DNA of 64,000 bases from Leifsonia sp. NPDC080035 (lineage in GTDB: Bacteria > Actinomycetota > Actinomycetes > Actinomycetales > Microbacteriaceae): positions 1,612,001 through 1,676,000 of the forward strand of contig NZ_CP157390.1 of the NCBI RefSeq assembly GCF_040050925.1, given 5' to 3'. Shown one piece after another: positions 16,338 to 24,866 of this stretch. How positions within the stretch are numbered: position 1 is the first letter of the stretch; the number at the start of each line of letters is the position of its first letter. The position numbers were made by a program, and so were the translations under genes. The notes under the pieces are model-generated. The model searched no databases, had not been told where the DNA came from, and was given only the letters and a program-made list of their open reading frames with translations.

Positions 16338-17933
16338 TCACATCAGGTTCTTCTTGCCTCCCGGGCCCGAGGACTTGAGCGCCGCCTCCTCCGCGTCCAG
16401 GAATGCCAGCACGGACCGCACGGCGGGCTCCTGGTAGCGCCCCTCCGCCCGCGCCTCCAGAACCGCCTGCCGCTCCGCCACGATCATCGAGCGGCGGAGG
16501 CGGCGGTATTCGAGAGGCGCGTCCTCGGTGTCCTCCGGCGTCGGGTTCTCCAGCGCGTCGGAGAGGAACACCGCATTGATCCGCAGGCGCTCGATCACGC
16601 GATCGTCCTCGTCGCCGGTCACCTGCGCCTCCAGGTGCTCGAGCCCCGCCGACTGCGCCTCCGCGAGCAGACGCTGCATCTCGCTCGCCTCTTGGGCGAA
16701 GTCTGGGGCGGGCAGCCGGAGCCGGCGGATGATCCACGGCAGCGCGAGCCCCTCGAGCAGGGTGGCGACCACCACGATGAACGCGAGCAGCTGCAGGAAC
16801 TCCTTGTGCGGTGTCCCATCCGGCAGCAGGAAGGCGGCGGCCAGGGTGACGACGCCGCGGATGCCGGCGAACGAGACCGCGATGCCGGTGGGCCAGCTCC
16901 AGCCGCGTTCCCGCAGCCGCTGCGGCCCGTAGCGGTACAGGGCCGTCGTGCCCACCATCCAGAGGAAGCGCGCGAGGAACAGTGCCACCAGCACGACGAC
17001 GCTGATCAGCACCGTCTGCCCGACGGTGATGCCGGACCGGAACGCCGCGCCGAGGATGCTGGAGAGCTCCAGCCCGATGAAGAGGAAGACCGCGTTCTCG
17101 AGCAGGAACTGCACCGTGCGCCAGTTGATCGTCTCGGCGATGCGCGCCTCCGCCGTCTGGATCGTCGGCGAGCGGTAACCCAGGTACAGCCCGGCGACGA
17201 CGACCGAGAGGATGCCGGAGCCGTGCAGGAACTGCGAGGGGATGAACGCGATGTACGGCGTGACGAGCCCGAGCGAGGTGTCGAGGACCGGCGCGCGCAG
17301 CTGCTTCCTGATCAGCGCGAGCACCCAGCCCACCAGCAGCCCGACCCCGACGCCGACCACGACGGCCAGCACGAAGTCGCCCGCGATCGTCCACGGGTTG
17401 ATCACGCTGACGATCGCCGCGATGCTCGCGTTCAGGGCGACGAGGGCGGTGGCGTCGTTGAGCAGGCTCTCGCCCTCGAGCACGGTGACCAGTCGTCTGG
17501 GCAGATGGCCGCGGCCCGCGATGGCGGTGACGGCCACCGTGTCCGTCGGCGCGACGACCGCCCCGAACGCGAAGGCCGCCGCGAGCGTGATCGCCGGCAC
17601 CACCAGCCAGGTCGCGAATCCGACCACGATGACCGTGAAGGCGACCAGCCCGACCGAGAGCAGCAGGATGCCGTCGCGCCTCGCCCGCACGTCCACGATC
17701 GAGGTCTGCACCGCGGCCGCGAACAGCAACGGCGGGAGCAGCCCGTAGAGCACGACCTCGGGTTCCAGCGTGACCTGCGGCACGCCGGGGATGAAGGACG
17801 CGATCGCGCCCACCACGACGAGCACAACGGGGGCCGACCAGCCGACACGGCGCGAGAGCCCCGTGACGGCGACCGTGACGACGACGAACGACACGATCCA
17901 GACGATTGTTGTGACCGGATCCATGCTGTTCAT
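16338..17933 (-). CDS. Na+/H+ antiporter, CPA1 family
   Basis: 531-residue cation/proton exchanger. About twelve hydrophobic helices are followed by a soluble tail of some 130 residues rich in charged helices. The ion-binding segment GAVVAPTDTVAVTAI and the adjacent GESLLNDATALV (Asn-Asp pair) are the CPA1 signatures. SFAGIRGVVTLAAAFLLPDG is the conserved late helix. A second ATG three codons downstream (MDPVTT) is an equally good start. It likely serves pH and sodium homeostasis. Confidence 0.92.
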   Translation of the reverse strand: MNSMDPVTTIVWIVSFVVVTVAVTGLSRRVGWSAPVVLVVVGAIASFIPGVPQVTLEPEVVLYGLLPPLLFAAAVQTSIVDVRARRDGILLLSVGLVAFTVIVVGFATWLVVPAITLAAAFAFGAVVAPTDTVAVTAIAGRGHLPRRLVTVLEGESLLNDATALVALNASIAAIVSVINPWTIAGDFVLAVVVGVGVGLLVGWVLALIRKQLRAPVLDTSLGLVTPYIAFIPSQFLHGSGILSVVVAGLYLGYRSPTIQTAEARIAETINWRTVQFLLENAVFLFIGLELSSILGAAFRSGITVGQTVLISVVVLVALFLARFLWMVGTTALYRYGPQRLRERGWSWPTGIAVSFAGIRGVVTLAAAFLLPDGTPHKEFLQLLAFIVVVATLLEGLALPWIIRRLRLPAPDFAQEASEMQRLLAEAQSAGLEHLEAQVTGDEDDRVIERLRINAVFLSDALENPTPEDTEDAPLEYRRLRRSMIVAERQAVLEARAEGRYQEPAVRSVLAFLDAEEAALKSSGPGGKKNLM

Positions 17934-18025
17934 GATGGCGGCAACGCCGAATCCTCAGCAATCTTTCCCGGATGTCGGTGGATGGCGTCCGCGGTCAGCG
18001 CAACGGTGAGGGAGAGCGGGGGGAG

Positions 18026-18907
18026 TCAGTGCGCGGCGCAGGCGACGACGTCGCACGCTTCGCACACCACCAACTGCTCGCGGCAGGACGGGTCGACGCA
18101 GTTGCGCATCCTGCTGGTCGCTCCGCCGCATCCCGCGCACCGCCCGACGACCGCCGCGTGATCGGAGAACGTCACCGATCCGCGCCCGTCGAACACGTAG
18201 AGGGAACCCTCCCAGAGCCCGTCATCACCGAACGCCTCTCCGTAACGCACCACCCCGCCGTCGAGCTGGTACACCTCGCCGAAGCCCCGCGACCGCATCA
18301 GCCCGGAGAGCACCTCGCACCGGATGCCGCCGGTGCAGTAGGTGACGACCGGCTTGTCCTTGAGGTGGTCGTACCTCCCGCTGTCGAGCTCGGCGACGAA
18401 CTCGCGGGTGGTCGCCACGTCCGGCACCACCGCATCCCGGAACCGGCCGATCTCGGCCTCGAAGCGGTTGCGGCCGTCGAAGAACACGACGTCCTCGCGC
18501 GTCGCCACGAGCTCGTGCAGCGCGGCGGGGTCGAGGCGCTCGCCGCCGCCGATCACGCCGTCCGCACCGACGCGGAGCTCCGCCGGCGCTCCGAAGGACA
18601 CGATCTCCTCGCGCACCCGGACGGAGAGCCGCGGGAAGTCGAGGCTGCGGCCGTCCTCGTCCAGCCCGCTGCCCTCGCTCCACTTCACGTCGAGGCCGCG
18701 GAACGCGGGATACTCCTTCGTCGTGCGGAGGTAACGTTTGAGGGCGCCGAGTTCGCCGCCGAGGGTCCCGTTGAGGCCGTCGCCGGAGATCAGGATGCGC
18801 CCGCGCAGCCCGAGCGACTCGCACAGCTCCCGCTGCCACAGCCGGATCGCCTCCGGGTCGGGCAGCGGGGCGAACACGTAATAGAGCAGGACTTTCGGGA
18901 CGGGCAC
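18026..18907 (-). CDS. trhO: tRNA uridine(34) hydroxylase TrhO (rhodanese family)
   Basis: 293-residue protein of the UPF0176/YceA family; TrhO hydroxylates U34 of certain tRNAs. An N-terminal acylphosphatase-like domain (VLLYYVFAPL, RILISGDGLNGTL) precedes a rhodanese domain with the active-site Cys191 in VTYCTGGIRCE. A C-terminal cysteine cluster (RCAGCGG, NCVDPSC, CEACDVVAC) is probably a zinc site. I start at GTG 18907 because TACCAT lies 7 nt upstream and homologues begin KVLLYY. The longer frame runs into the divergent gene. Confidence 0.92.
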   Translation of the reverse strand: MPVPKVLLYYVFAPLPDPEAIRLWQRELCESLGLRGRILISGDGLNGTLGGELGALKRYLRTTKEYPAFRGLDVKWSEGSGLDEDGRSLDFPRLSVRVREEIVSFGAPAELRVGADGVIGGGERLDPAALHELVATREDVVFFDGRNRFEAEIGRFRDAVVPDVATTREFVAELDSGRYDHLKDKPVVTYCTGGIRCEVLSGLMRSRGFGEVYQLDGGVVRYGEAFGDDGLWEGSLYVFDGRGSVTFSDHAAVVGRCAGCGGATSRMRNCVDPSCREQLVVCEACDVVACAAH

Positions 18908-18991
18908 CCACGGAATGGTAGCAAGGCTGATACTTCGGATACTGACAGGTTCGTTAGCCTGCTGTTCAGCCTGGGGGAGGATGGTGAGACC

Positions 18992-19807
18992 ATGCGAACG
19001 CTCGTGATCATCCCGACCTACAACGAACGGGAGAACGTCGGCCCGATCGTCGGGCGGGTGCGGGCGTCCGCCCCCGAGGTCGATGTCCTCATCGTCGACG
19101 ATTCGTCGCCGGACGGGACGGGCGAGATCGCGGACGCGCTCGCCGCGACCGACGCCAGCGTCCACGTCCTCCATCGCGCGGGCAAGGACGGCCTGGGCGC
19201 CGCGTACAAGGCGGGGATGCGGTTCGCGCTCGACGCCGGCTACGACGCCATCGTGGAGATGGACGCCGACGGCTCGCACAAGCCCGAGCAGCTCCACGAC
19301 CTGCTCGCCGCACTGCGCCGCCCCGATGTGGAGGCCGGGCGGCCGGACGGGCCCTCCGCGTCACAGCAGGAGGGCGCCGACCTCGTGCTCGGCTCGCGCT
19401 GGGTCGCCGGCGGCGGCGTCGTCAACTGGCCCGCCCACCGCCGCCTGCTCTCCCGCGGCGGCAGCGCCTACTCGCGCATGGCGCTCGGCGTCCCTGTGCG
19501 GGACGTCACCGGAGGGTACCGCGTGTTCACCGCCGACGCGCTCCGCCGCATCCACCTGGACGACGTCGAGAGCCAGGGCTACTGCTTCCAGATCGACATG
19601 CTGCGCCGCGCCTACGACGCGGGGCTCCGCGTCCGGGAGGTGCCGATCACGTTCGTTGAACGCGAGCGCGGGGCGTCGAAGATGACGGGCGGCATTGTGG
19701 CCGAGGCGATGCTGCGGGTCACCGTCTGGGGCATCACGGGTCTGCCGCGCCGGTTCCGCCGCCGCGGCACGACGACCGAGGTGACCGGCGCCGCGCAGCG
19801 GGCGTAA
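18992..19807 (+). CDS. Polyprenol monophosphomannose synthase-like glycosyltransferase
   Basis: 271-residue GT-A enzyme of family GT2, DPM1 type. The N-terminus LVIIPTYNERENVGPIV, the nucleotide-binding VDVLIVDDSSPDGTG, the metal-binding DAD in VEMDADGSHKPEQ and the late ERERGASKM are diagnostic. It would move mannose from GDP-mannose onto a polyprenyl phosphate for lipoglycan and protein mannosylation on the membrane's inner face. There is no transmembrane domain, as in actinobacterial Ppm1 catalytic subunits. A short unusual insert (residues 115-130, PDVEAGRPDGPSAS) lengthens one loop. Confidence 0.92.
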   Translation: MRTLVIIPTYNERENVGPIVGRVRASAPEVDVLIVDDSSPDGTGEIADALAATDASVHVLHRAGKDGLGAAYKAGMRFALDAGYDAIVEMDADGSHKPEQLHDLLAALRRPDVEAGRPDGPSASQQEGADLVLGSRWVAGGGVVNWPAHRRLLSRGGSAYSRMALGVPVRDVTGGYRVFTADALRRIHLDDVESQGYCFQIDMLRRAYDAGLRVREVPITFVERERGASKMTGGIVAEAMLRVTVWGITGLPRRFRRRGTTTEVTGAAQRA

Positions 19808-19817
19808 CGTGGCGGCC

Positions 19818-20348
19818 ATGCCGAACGATCCCCTGGAGCGCTTCCGCGCCGTCCCTCATTTCACCCTCACCAGCGACGACATCGCCGACGACCGTCCGCT
19901 CGCCAAGGCCCAGTGGGGCGCGGGCGGAGGCGGAGGGGACATCTCGCCGCAGCTGGAGTGGAGCGGATTCCCGGCCGAGACGAAGAGCTTCGCCGTCACC
20001 ATCCACGACCCGGACGCCCCGACCGGCTCCGGCTTCTGGCACTGGGCCGTCTACAACATCCCCGCCGACGTCACCTCGCTCCCGGAGAACGCCGGTGCGG
20101 AGGGCGGCACTGGTCTGCCGCAGGGCGCCGCGATGCTCTCCAACGAGCTGGGCTCCAAGAGCTTCACGGGAGCCGGACCGCCTCCCGGCACCGGCACGCA
20201 CCACTACTACGTGATCGTGCACGCCCTCGACGTCGACCACCTCGACCTCGACCCGGAGTCGACCCCGGCGATCCTCGGCTTCAACGCGAACTTCCACGTG
20301 CTGGCCAGGGCGCTGCTCGTGCCGGTCGCCACCGCGGGCGACATCTGA
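19818..20348 (+). CDS. YbhB/YbcL family PEBP-like protein
   Basis: 176 residues of the phosphatidylethanolamine-binding protein family (bacterial Raf-kinase-inhibitor-like). ISPQLEWSGFPAETKSFAVTIHDPDAPTGSGFWHWAVYNIP carries the conserved ligand-pocket residues, and GTHHYYVIVHALD follows. No signal peptide, so cytoplasmic. TAACGT, overlapping the upstream stop codon, ends 7 nt before ATG 19818. GTG 19809 is a possible earlier start. Biochemical role in bacteria is not established. Confidence 0.9.
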   Translation: MPNDPLERFRAVPHFTLTSDDIADDRPLAKAQWGAGGGGGDISPQLEWSGFPAETKSFAVTIHDPDAPTGSGFWHWAVYNIPADVTSLPENAGAEGGTGLPQGAAMLSNELGSKSFTGAGPPPGTGTHHYYVIVHALDVDHLDLDPESTPAILGFNANFHVLARALLVPVATAGDI

Positions 20349-20400
20349 GGCCCGGCCGACCCGGCCGCGCCCGCCTCCACGGCGGCACCGGCCGCTCCGA

Positions 20401-21039
20401 TCAGTGCTTCGCGCCCGTGAGCGCGAGCACCCCGCCCAGGCCGATCATCATCACGCCACCGGTCGCCCCCAGGCGCTCCACGCGCTTGGGGGACCGGCCG
20501 AACCAGTGCCGTGCCGTGCCCGCCGCGACCGCCCAGACGCTGTCGAAGAACAGCGCGAGCACGAGGAAGACGAGCCCGAGCTCGAACAGCTGCAGCGGGA
20601 TGCCACCCGCCCGGTAGTCGACGAACTGCGGCAGCACCGCCACGAAGAACACCAGCGACTTCGGGTTGGTCAGCCCCACCAGGAACCCCTCCCCGAGGAT
20701 GCGCCAGCGCGACCTGCTCGGCGGCGCCGCCTCGTGCGTCACGGCCGTGTGCCGCCGGTGGCGGATGGCCTGGATGCCGAGGTAGATCAGGTACGCGGCT
20801 CCGGCGAACTTGATGATCGTGAACAGCACGAGCGACTGCGCGACCACCGCGCCGATCCCGAGCGACACGGCCACGATCAGCGGGAGCATCCCGATCGCGT
20901 TCCCGAGCACGCTCAGCAGACCGCCGAGCCGGCCGAGCGCCAGCGAACGGCCGATCACGAACAGCACGCTGGGGCCGGGGATGACGATGAGCGCCACCGC
21001 GGCGAGCGCGAACGCGAGGAGCGAGGGACCCGGGACCAT
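20401..21039 (-). CDS. LysE/RhtB family amino-acid exporter
   Basis: 212-residue membrane protein with five to six hydrophobic helices. The family motif VIPGPSVLFVIGRSLALGRLG follows the first helix, and GFLVGLTNPKSLVFFVAVLP is the second signature. It would export an amino acid or derivative using the proton gradient; the substrate is unknown. The frame extends to 21348 inside prpD, but the ATG at 21039 starts the first helix and has TACGCT 6 nt upstream. Confidence 0.9.
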   Translation of the reverse strand: MVPGPSLLAFALAAVALIVIPGPSVLFVIGRSLALGRLGGLLSVLGNAIGMLPLIVAVSLGIGAVVAQSLVLFTIIKFAGAAYLIYLGIQAIRHRRHTAVTHEAAPPSRSRWRILGEGFLVGLTNPKSLVFFVAVLPQFVDYRAGGIPLQLFELGLVFLVLALFFDSVWAVAAGTARHWFGRSPKRVERLGATGGVMMIGLGGVLALTGAKH

Positions 21040-21045
21040 AGCGAG

Positions 21046-21064
21046 AGCGTAGGGGAGGTAGGTT
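21046..21064. promoter_or_regulatory. Divergent leaderless promoters, lysE-like gene and prpD
   Basis: The 31-nt gap between divergent starts holds TACGCT on the minus strand (21046-21051, 6 nt from ATG 21039) and TAGGTT on the plus strand (21059-21064, 6 nt from GTG 21071). The two polymerase sites must overlap, so the genes probably compete for transcription. Confidence 0.6.
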
Positions 21065-21070
21065 CGATAC

Positions 21071-22636
21071 GTGAAGCTCCACAACGTTCGTGTGCACAGG
21101 AGCGAGGAGAACCTCGCCGTCGAAGACCAGCTCGCGTGGAAGATCGCCGAGGTCGCCGCAGACCCTGTCGAGGTGGATGCGGAGGTCGCCGACATGGTGA
21201 TCAACCGCGTCATCGACAACGCGGCCGTTGCCGCCGCGTCGCTCACCCGCCGGCCCGTCGTGTCGGCCCGGTCGCAGGCGCTCGCGCATCCGCTGCCGAC
21301 GGCGCAGCTGGAGGAGATCGTCGGCGAGCGTCCCCAGGACGGCGCCACCGTGTTCGGCGAGACGCCGGCCGTCCGCGTCAGCCCGGAGTGGGCGGCGTGG
21401 GCGAACGGTGTCGCGGTCCGCGAGCTCGACTACCACGACACGTTCCTCGCGGCCGAGTACTCGCATCCCGGCGACAACATCCCGCCGATCACCGCCGTGG
21501 CGCAGCACGCCGGCCGCGCGTTCGGGCTCACCGGACGCGACCTGGTGCGCGGGATCGCGACCGGGTACGAGATCCAGATCGACCTGGCCCGCGCGATCAG
21601 CCTGCACGCGCACAAGATCGACCACGTCGCGCATCTGGGCCCGAGCGCCGCGGCCGGCATCGGCACGCTCCTCGGCCTCGACCCGCGGGTGATCTTCCAG
21701 GCCGTCGGCCAGGCGCTGCACACGACCACCGCCACCCGCCAGTCCCGCAAGGGCGCGATCTCCAGCTGGAAGGCCCACGCGCCCGCGTTCGCCGGGAAGA
21801 TGGCGGTCGAGGCGATCGACAGGGCGATGCGCGGCGAGACCAGCCCGACCCCGATCTACGAGGGCGAGGACGGCGTGATCGCGTGGCTGCTGGACGGCCC
21901 GGATGCGCGCTACGAGGTCCCGCTGCCCGGCCCGGGGGAGGCGAAGCGCGCCATCCTCGACTCGTACACCAAGGAGCATTCCGCGGAGTACCAGGCGCAG
22001 GCGTGGATCGACCTCGCCCGCAAGCTGCACCGCGAACACCCGGAGGTGGCAGACCCGGAGCGGGTAGAGAGCATCCTCATCCACACCTCGCACCACACCC
22101 ACTACGTCATCGGCTCCGGCGCGAACGACCCGCAGAAGTACGATCCGACGGCCTCGCGGGAGACGCTGGACCACAGCATCCCGTACATCTTCACGGTCGC
22201 CCTGCAGGACGGCGGCTGGCACCACGTCGAGTCGTACCTCCCGACACGCGCCGCGCGTCCCGACACGGTCGCGCTCTGGGGCAAGGTGACCACGGCGGAG
22301 GACCCGGAGTGGACCCGCCGCTACCACTCCACCGATCCCGACGAGAAGGCGTTCGGCGGCCGCGTCGAGATCCGGATGGCGGACGGCAGGGTCATCTCCG
22401 AGGAGATCGCGGTCGCCGACGCGCATCCGCTGGGCGCCCGCCCGTTCGCCCGCGCCGACTACGTCGCCAAGTTCCGCTCGCTCGCTGCCGACGTGCTCGA
22501 GGAGGCCGAGATCGAGCGCTTCCTCGGCGTCGCCGAGCGTCTCCCCGAGCTCAGCGCCGCCGAGCTCGGCGGCCTCACCATCACCGCGCGGCCCGGCCTG
22601 CTCGCCGGCGTCCCGGCACCGAAGGGACTCTTCTGA
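21071..22636 (+). CDS. prpD: 2-methylcitrate dehydratase
   Basis: 521-residue MmgE/PrpD-family enzyme that dehydrates 2-methylcitrate to methyl-cis-aconitate in propionyl-CoA breakdown. ELDYHDTFLAAEYSHPGDNIPPI is the conserved substrate-site block, followed by GYEIQIDLARAI and KAHAPAFAGKMAVEA. It needs no iron-sulphur cluster. The GTG start is probably leaderless. Its stop shares one base with the prpB ATG (TGATG), so the genes are coupled. Confidence 0.95.
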   Translation: MKLHNVRVHRSEENLAVEDQLAWKIAEVAADPVEVDAEVADMVINRVIDNAAVAAASLTRRPVVSARSQALAHPLPTAQLEEIVGERPQDGATVFGETPAVRVSPEWAAWANGVAVRELDYHDTFLAAEYSHPGDNIPPITAVAQHAGRAFGLTGRDLVRGIATGYEIQIDLARAISLHAHKIDHVAHLGPSAAAGIGTLLGLDPRVIFQAVGQALHTTTATRQSRKGAISSWKAHAPAFAGKMAVEAIDRAMRGETSPTPIYEGEDGVIAWLLDGPDARYEVPLPGPGEAKRAILDSYTKEHSAEYQAQAWIDLARKLHREHPEVADPERVESILIHTSHHTHYVIGSGANDPQKYDPTASRETLDHSIPYIFTVALQDGGWHHVESYLPTRAARPDTVALWGKVTTAEDPEWTRRYHSTDPDEKAFGGRVEIRMADGRVISEEIAVADAHPLGARPFARADYVAKFRSLAADVLEEAEIERFLGVAERLPELSAAELGGLTITARPGLLAGVPAPKGLF

Positions 22637-23535
22637 TGCTGTACTCGTCCGTTCCCGCGCACGAGAAGCGCGCGGCCTTCCGTGCCCGGCTGGCCTCCGG
22701 CGAGCTGGTGCGGATGCCCGGCGCCTTCAACCCGCTCAGCGCGCGCCTCATCGAGCGCAAGGGCTTCGAGGGCGTCTACATCTCCGGAGCCGTCCTCTCC
22801 GCCGACCTCGGTCTCCCGGACATCGGACTCACCACGCTCAGCGAGGTCGCTGGCCGCTCCGCCCAGATCGCGCGGATGACGGACCTGCCCGCCCTGGTGG
22901 ACGCCGACACCGGTTTCGGCGAGCCGATGAACGTCGCCCGTACGGTTCAGACCCTCGAGGACGCCGGCGTCGCCGGCCTGCACATCGAGGACCAGGTCAA
23001 CCCGAAGCGCTGCGGCCACCTCGACGGCAAGCAGGTGGTGGACGAGGACACCGCGCTCAAGCGCATCCGCGCCGCCGCCGACGCCCGCCGCGACAAGAAC
23101 CTGCTGATCATGGCCCGCACCGACATCCGCGCGGTGGACGGGCTGGATGCGGCGATCGATCGCGCACGCGCGCTCGTGGACGCCGGCGCCGACGCGATCT
23201 TCCCCGAAGCAATGGCCGACCTCTCCGAGTTCGCGGCGATCCGGGCGGCCGTCGACGTGCCGATCCTCGCCAACATGACAGAGTTCGGAAAGAGCGACCT
23301 CTTCACCGTCGACCAGCTGCGCGACGTCGGCGTGAACATCGTCATCTGGCCCGTCTCCCTGCTGCGCCTCGCGATGGGAGCGGCCGAGCGCGGCCTCGAC
23401 CAGCTCGTCGCCGAGGGCACGCTGAAGCCGAAGCTGGGCGAGATGCAGCATCGCGCCGACCTGTACGACCTGATTGACTACGAGGGCTACAACGCGTTCG
23501 ATACCTCCGTCTACAACTTCGAGGTGCGCCGCTAG
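22636..23535 (+). CDS. prpB: 2-methylisocitrate lyase
   Basis: 299 residues. Cleaves 2-methylisocitrate to pyruvate and succinate. The catalytic signature NPKRCGHLDG places the active cysteine at Cys126. DADTGFGEP carries the metal-binding aspartates and ARTDIRAVDG follows. The reading frame is open far upstream, but the ATG overlapping the prpD stop begins the conserved sequence MLYSSVPAHEKRAAFR. prpC follows after 44 nt. Confidence 0.96.
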   Translation: MLYSSVPAHEKRAAFRARLASGELVRMPGAFNPLSARLIERKGFEGVYISGAVLSADLGLPDIGLTTLSEVAGRSAQIARMTDLPALVDADTGFGEPMNVARTVQTLEDAGVAGLHIEDQVNPKRCGHLDGKQVVDEDTALKRIRAAADARRDKNLLIMARTDIRAVDGLDAAIDRARALVDAGADAIFPEAMADLSEFAAIRAAVDVPILANMTEFGKSDLFTVDQLRDVGVNIVIWPVSLLRLAMGAAERGLDQLVAEGTLKPKLGEMQHRADLYDLIDYEGYNAFDTSVYNFEVRR

Positions 23536-23579
23536 CGCGTAACGGCACCACCCCAGCCAGCAGCGAAGGAGCAGCAAGC

Positions 23580-24704
23580 ATGACCGACCCCGAGATCCAC
23601 AAGGGCCTCGCCGGCGTCGTGGTCGACACCACGACGATCTCGTCCGTCAACCCGCAGACCAACTCGCTGCTGTACCGCGGCTACCCGGTCCAGGAGCTCG
23701 CCGCGTCGTGCTCGTTCGAGGAGGTCGCCTGGCTGCTCTGGCACGGGGACCTGCCGAACGCCGAACAGCTCGCCGGGTTCGAGAAGCTGGAGCGCGGCTT
23801 GCGCGGCCTCGACGACCGCACCCGTCGCGCGCTCGACGACATCCCCGCCTCCGCCCACCCGATGGATGCGCTGCGCACGGCGGTCAGCCAGCTCGGCGGC
23901 CTCGACCCGACGCTCGAGCAGGAGAACGGCATCCTCGACCCGGAGCTCAACCAGGGCCGCGCCGTCTACCTGTTCGCCCAGCTGCCGACGATCGTCGCCT
24001 ACATCCAGCGCCGCCGCCGCGGCCTGGAGCCCGTGGAGCCGCGCGACGACCTCGACTACTCACGCAACTTCCTCTGGCTGACGTTCGGCGAGGTGCCGGA
24101 CGACGTCGTGGTCGACGCGTTCCGGGTGTCGCTCATCCTCTACGCGGAGCACTCGTTCAACGCGTCCACCTTCACGGCGCGTGTCATCGCCTCCACCCTG
24201 TCGGACGTCTACTCGGCCGTCACCGGTGCGATCGGCGCGCTCAAGGGCCCGCTGCACGGCGGCGCCAACGAGGCGGTCATGCACGCGTTCGACGAGATCG
24301 GCAGCGCGGACAAGGCGGAGGAGTGGCTGGATGCGGCGCTCGCCGAGAAGCGCAAGATCATGGGGTTCGGCCACCGCGTCTACAAGAACGGCGACTCCCG
24401 GGTCCCCACGATGAAGGCGTCGCTCGAGAAGTTGGCGGAGCACTACGACCGCCAGGACATGCTCGAGCTCTACAACGCCCTCGAGAAGGCGATGGGGGAC
24501 CGCAAGAACATCAAGCCGAACCTCGACTACCCGTCCGGCCCCGCCTACAACCTGATGGGTTTCGACACCGAGACGTTCACCCCGCTTTTCGCGGCGGCAC
24601 GGGTGACGGGATGGACCGCCCACGTGTTCGAGCAGTACGCCGCCAACTCCCTCATCCGCCCGCTCTCCCAGTACACGGGCCCGGAGGAGCGCCACCTGGG
24701 CTGA
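23580..24704 (+). CDS. prpC: 2-methylcitrate synthase / citrate synthase
   Basis: 374-residue citrate-synthase-family enzyme condensing propionyl-CoA with oxaloacetate. The N-terminal GLAGVVVDTTTISSVNPQ and the length are typical of the short, PrpC-type synthases. The catalytic blocks are GPLHGGANEAVM, MGFGHRVYKNGDSRV and the late SGPAYNLMGF. AAGGAG lies 10 nt before the ATG, so translation here is leadered. It may also make citrate, as many members are bifunctional. Last gene of the prpDBC operon. Confidence 0.95.
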   Translation: MTDPEIHKGLAGVVVDTTTISSVNPQTNSLLYRGYPVQELAASCSFEEVAWLLWHGDLPNAEQLAGFEKLERGLRGLDDRTRRALDDIPASAHPMDALRTAVSQLGGLDPTLEQENGILDPELNQGRAVYLFAQLPTIVAYIQRRRRGLEPVEPRDDLDYSRNFLWLTFGEVPDDVVVDAFRVSLILYAEHSFNASTFTARVIASTLSDVYSAVTGAIGALKGPLHGGANEAVMHAFDEIGSADKAEEWLDAALAEKRKIMGFGHRVYKNGDSRVPTMKASLEKLAEHYDRQDMLELYNALEKAMGDRKNIKPNLDYPSGPAYNLMGFDTETFTPLFAAARVTGWTAHVFEQYAANSLIRPLSQYTGPEERHLG

Positions 24705-24762
24705 CGCCAGGCGCGGCCGCCTGGGCTGACGCCGCACGCCCCGATCGCCCCCTACCGCCCCG

Positions 24763-24836
24763 ATTCGTCCCACTGCCGCCGCGATTCGTCACGAATGTGC
24801 GCCATTCGTGACGAATCGCGTGCGTTCGCCACGAAT
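24763..24836. repeat. Tandem array of four ATTCGTSACGAAT palindromes
   Basis: The 162-nt gap between the convergent prpC and thiolase genes carries four copies of a 13-bp palindrome spaced 21, 20 and 20 bp. These are a half site at 24763 (ATTCGT only), perfect sites at 24784 (centre C) and 24804 (centre G), and an 11/13 site at 24824. The two perfect sites also form a 17-bp inverted repeat (24781-24797 with 24803-24819, 5-nt loop) that could act as a bidirectional hairpin terminator. The even two-turn spacing looks like a protein-binding array. Confidence 0.75.
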
Positions 24837-24866
24837 CGACGTGGCGCTCCCTGGTCGACGCCCGAC

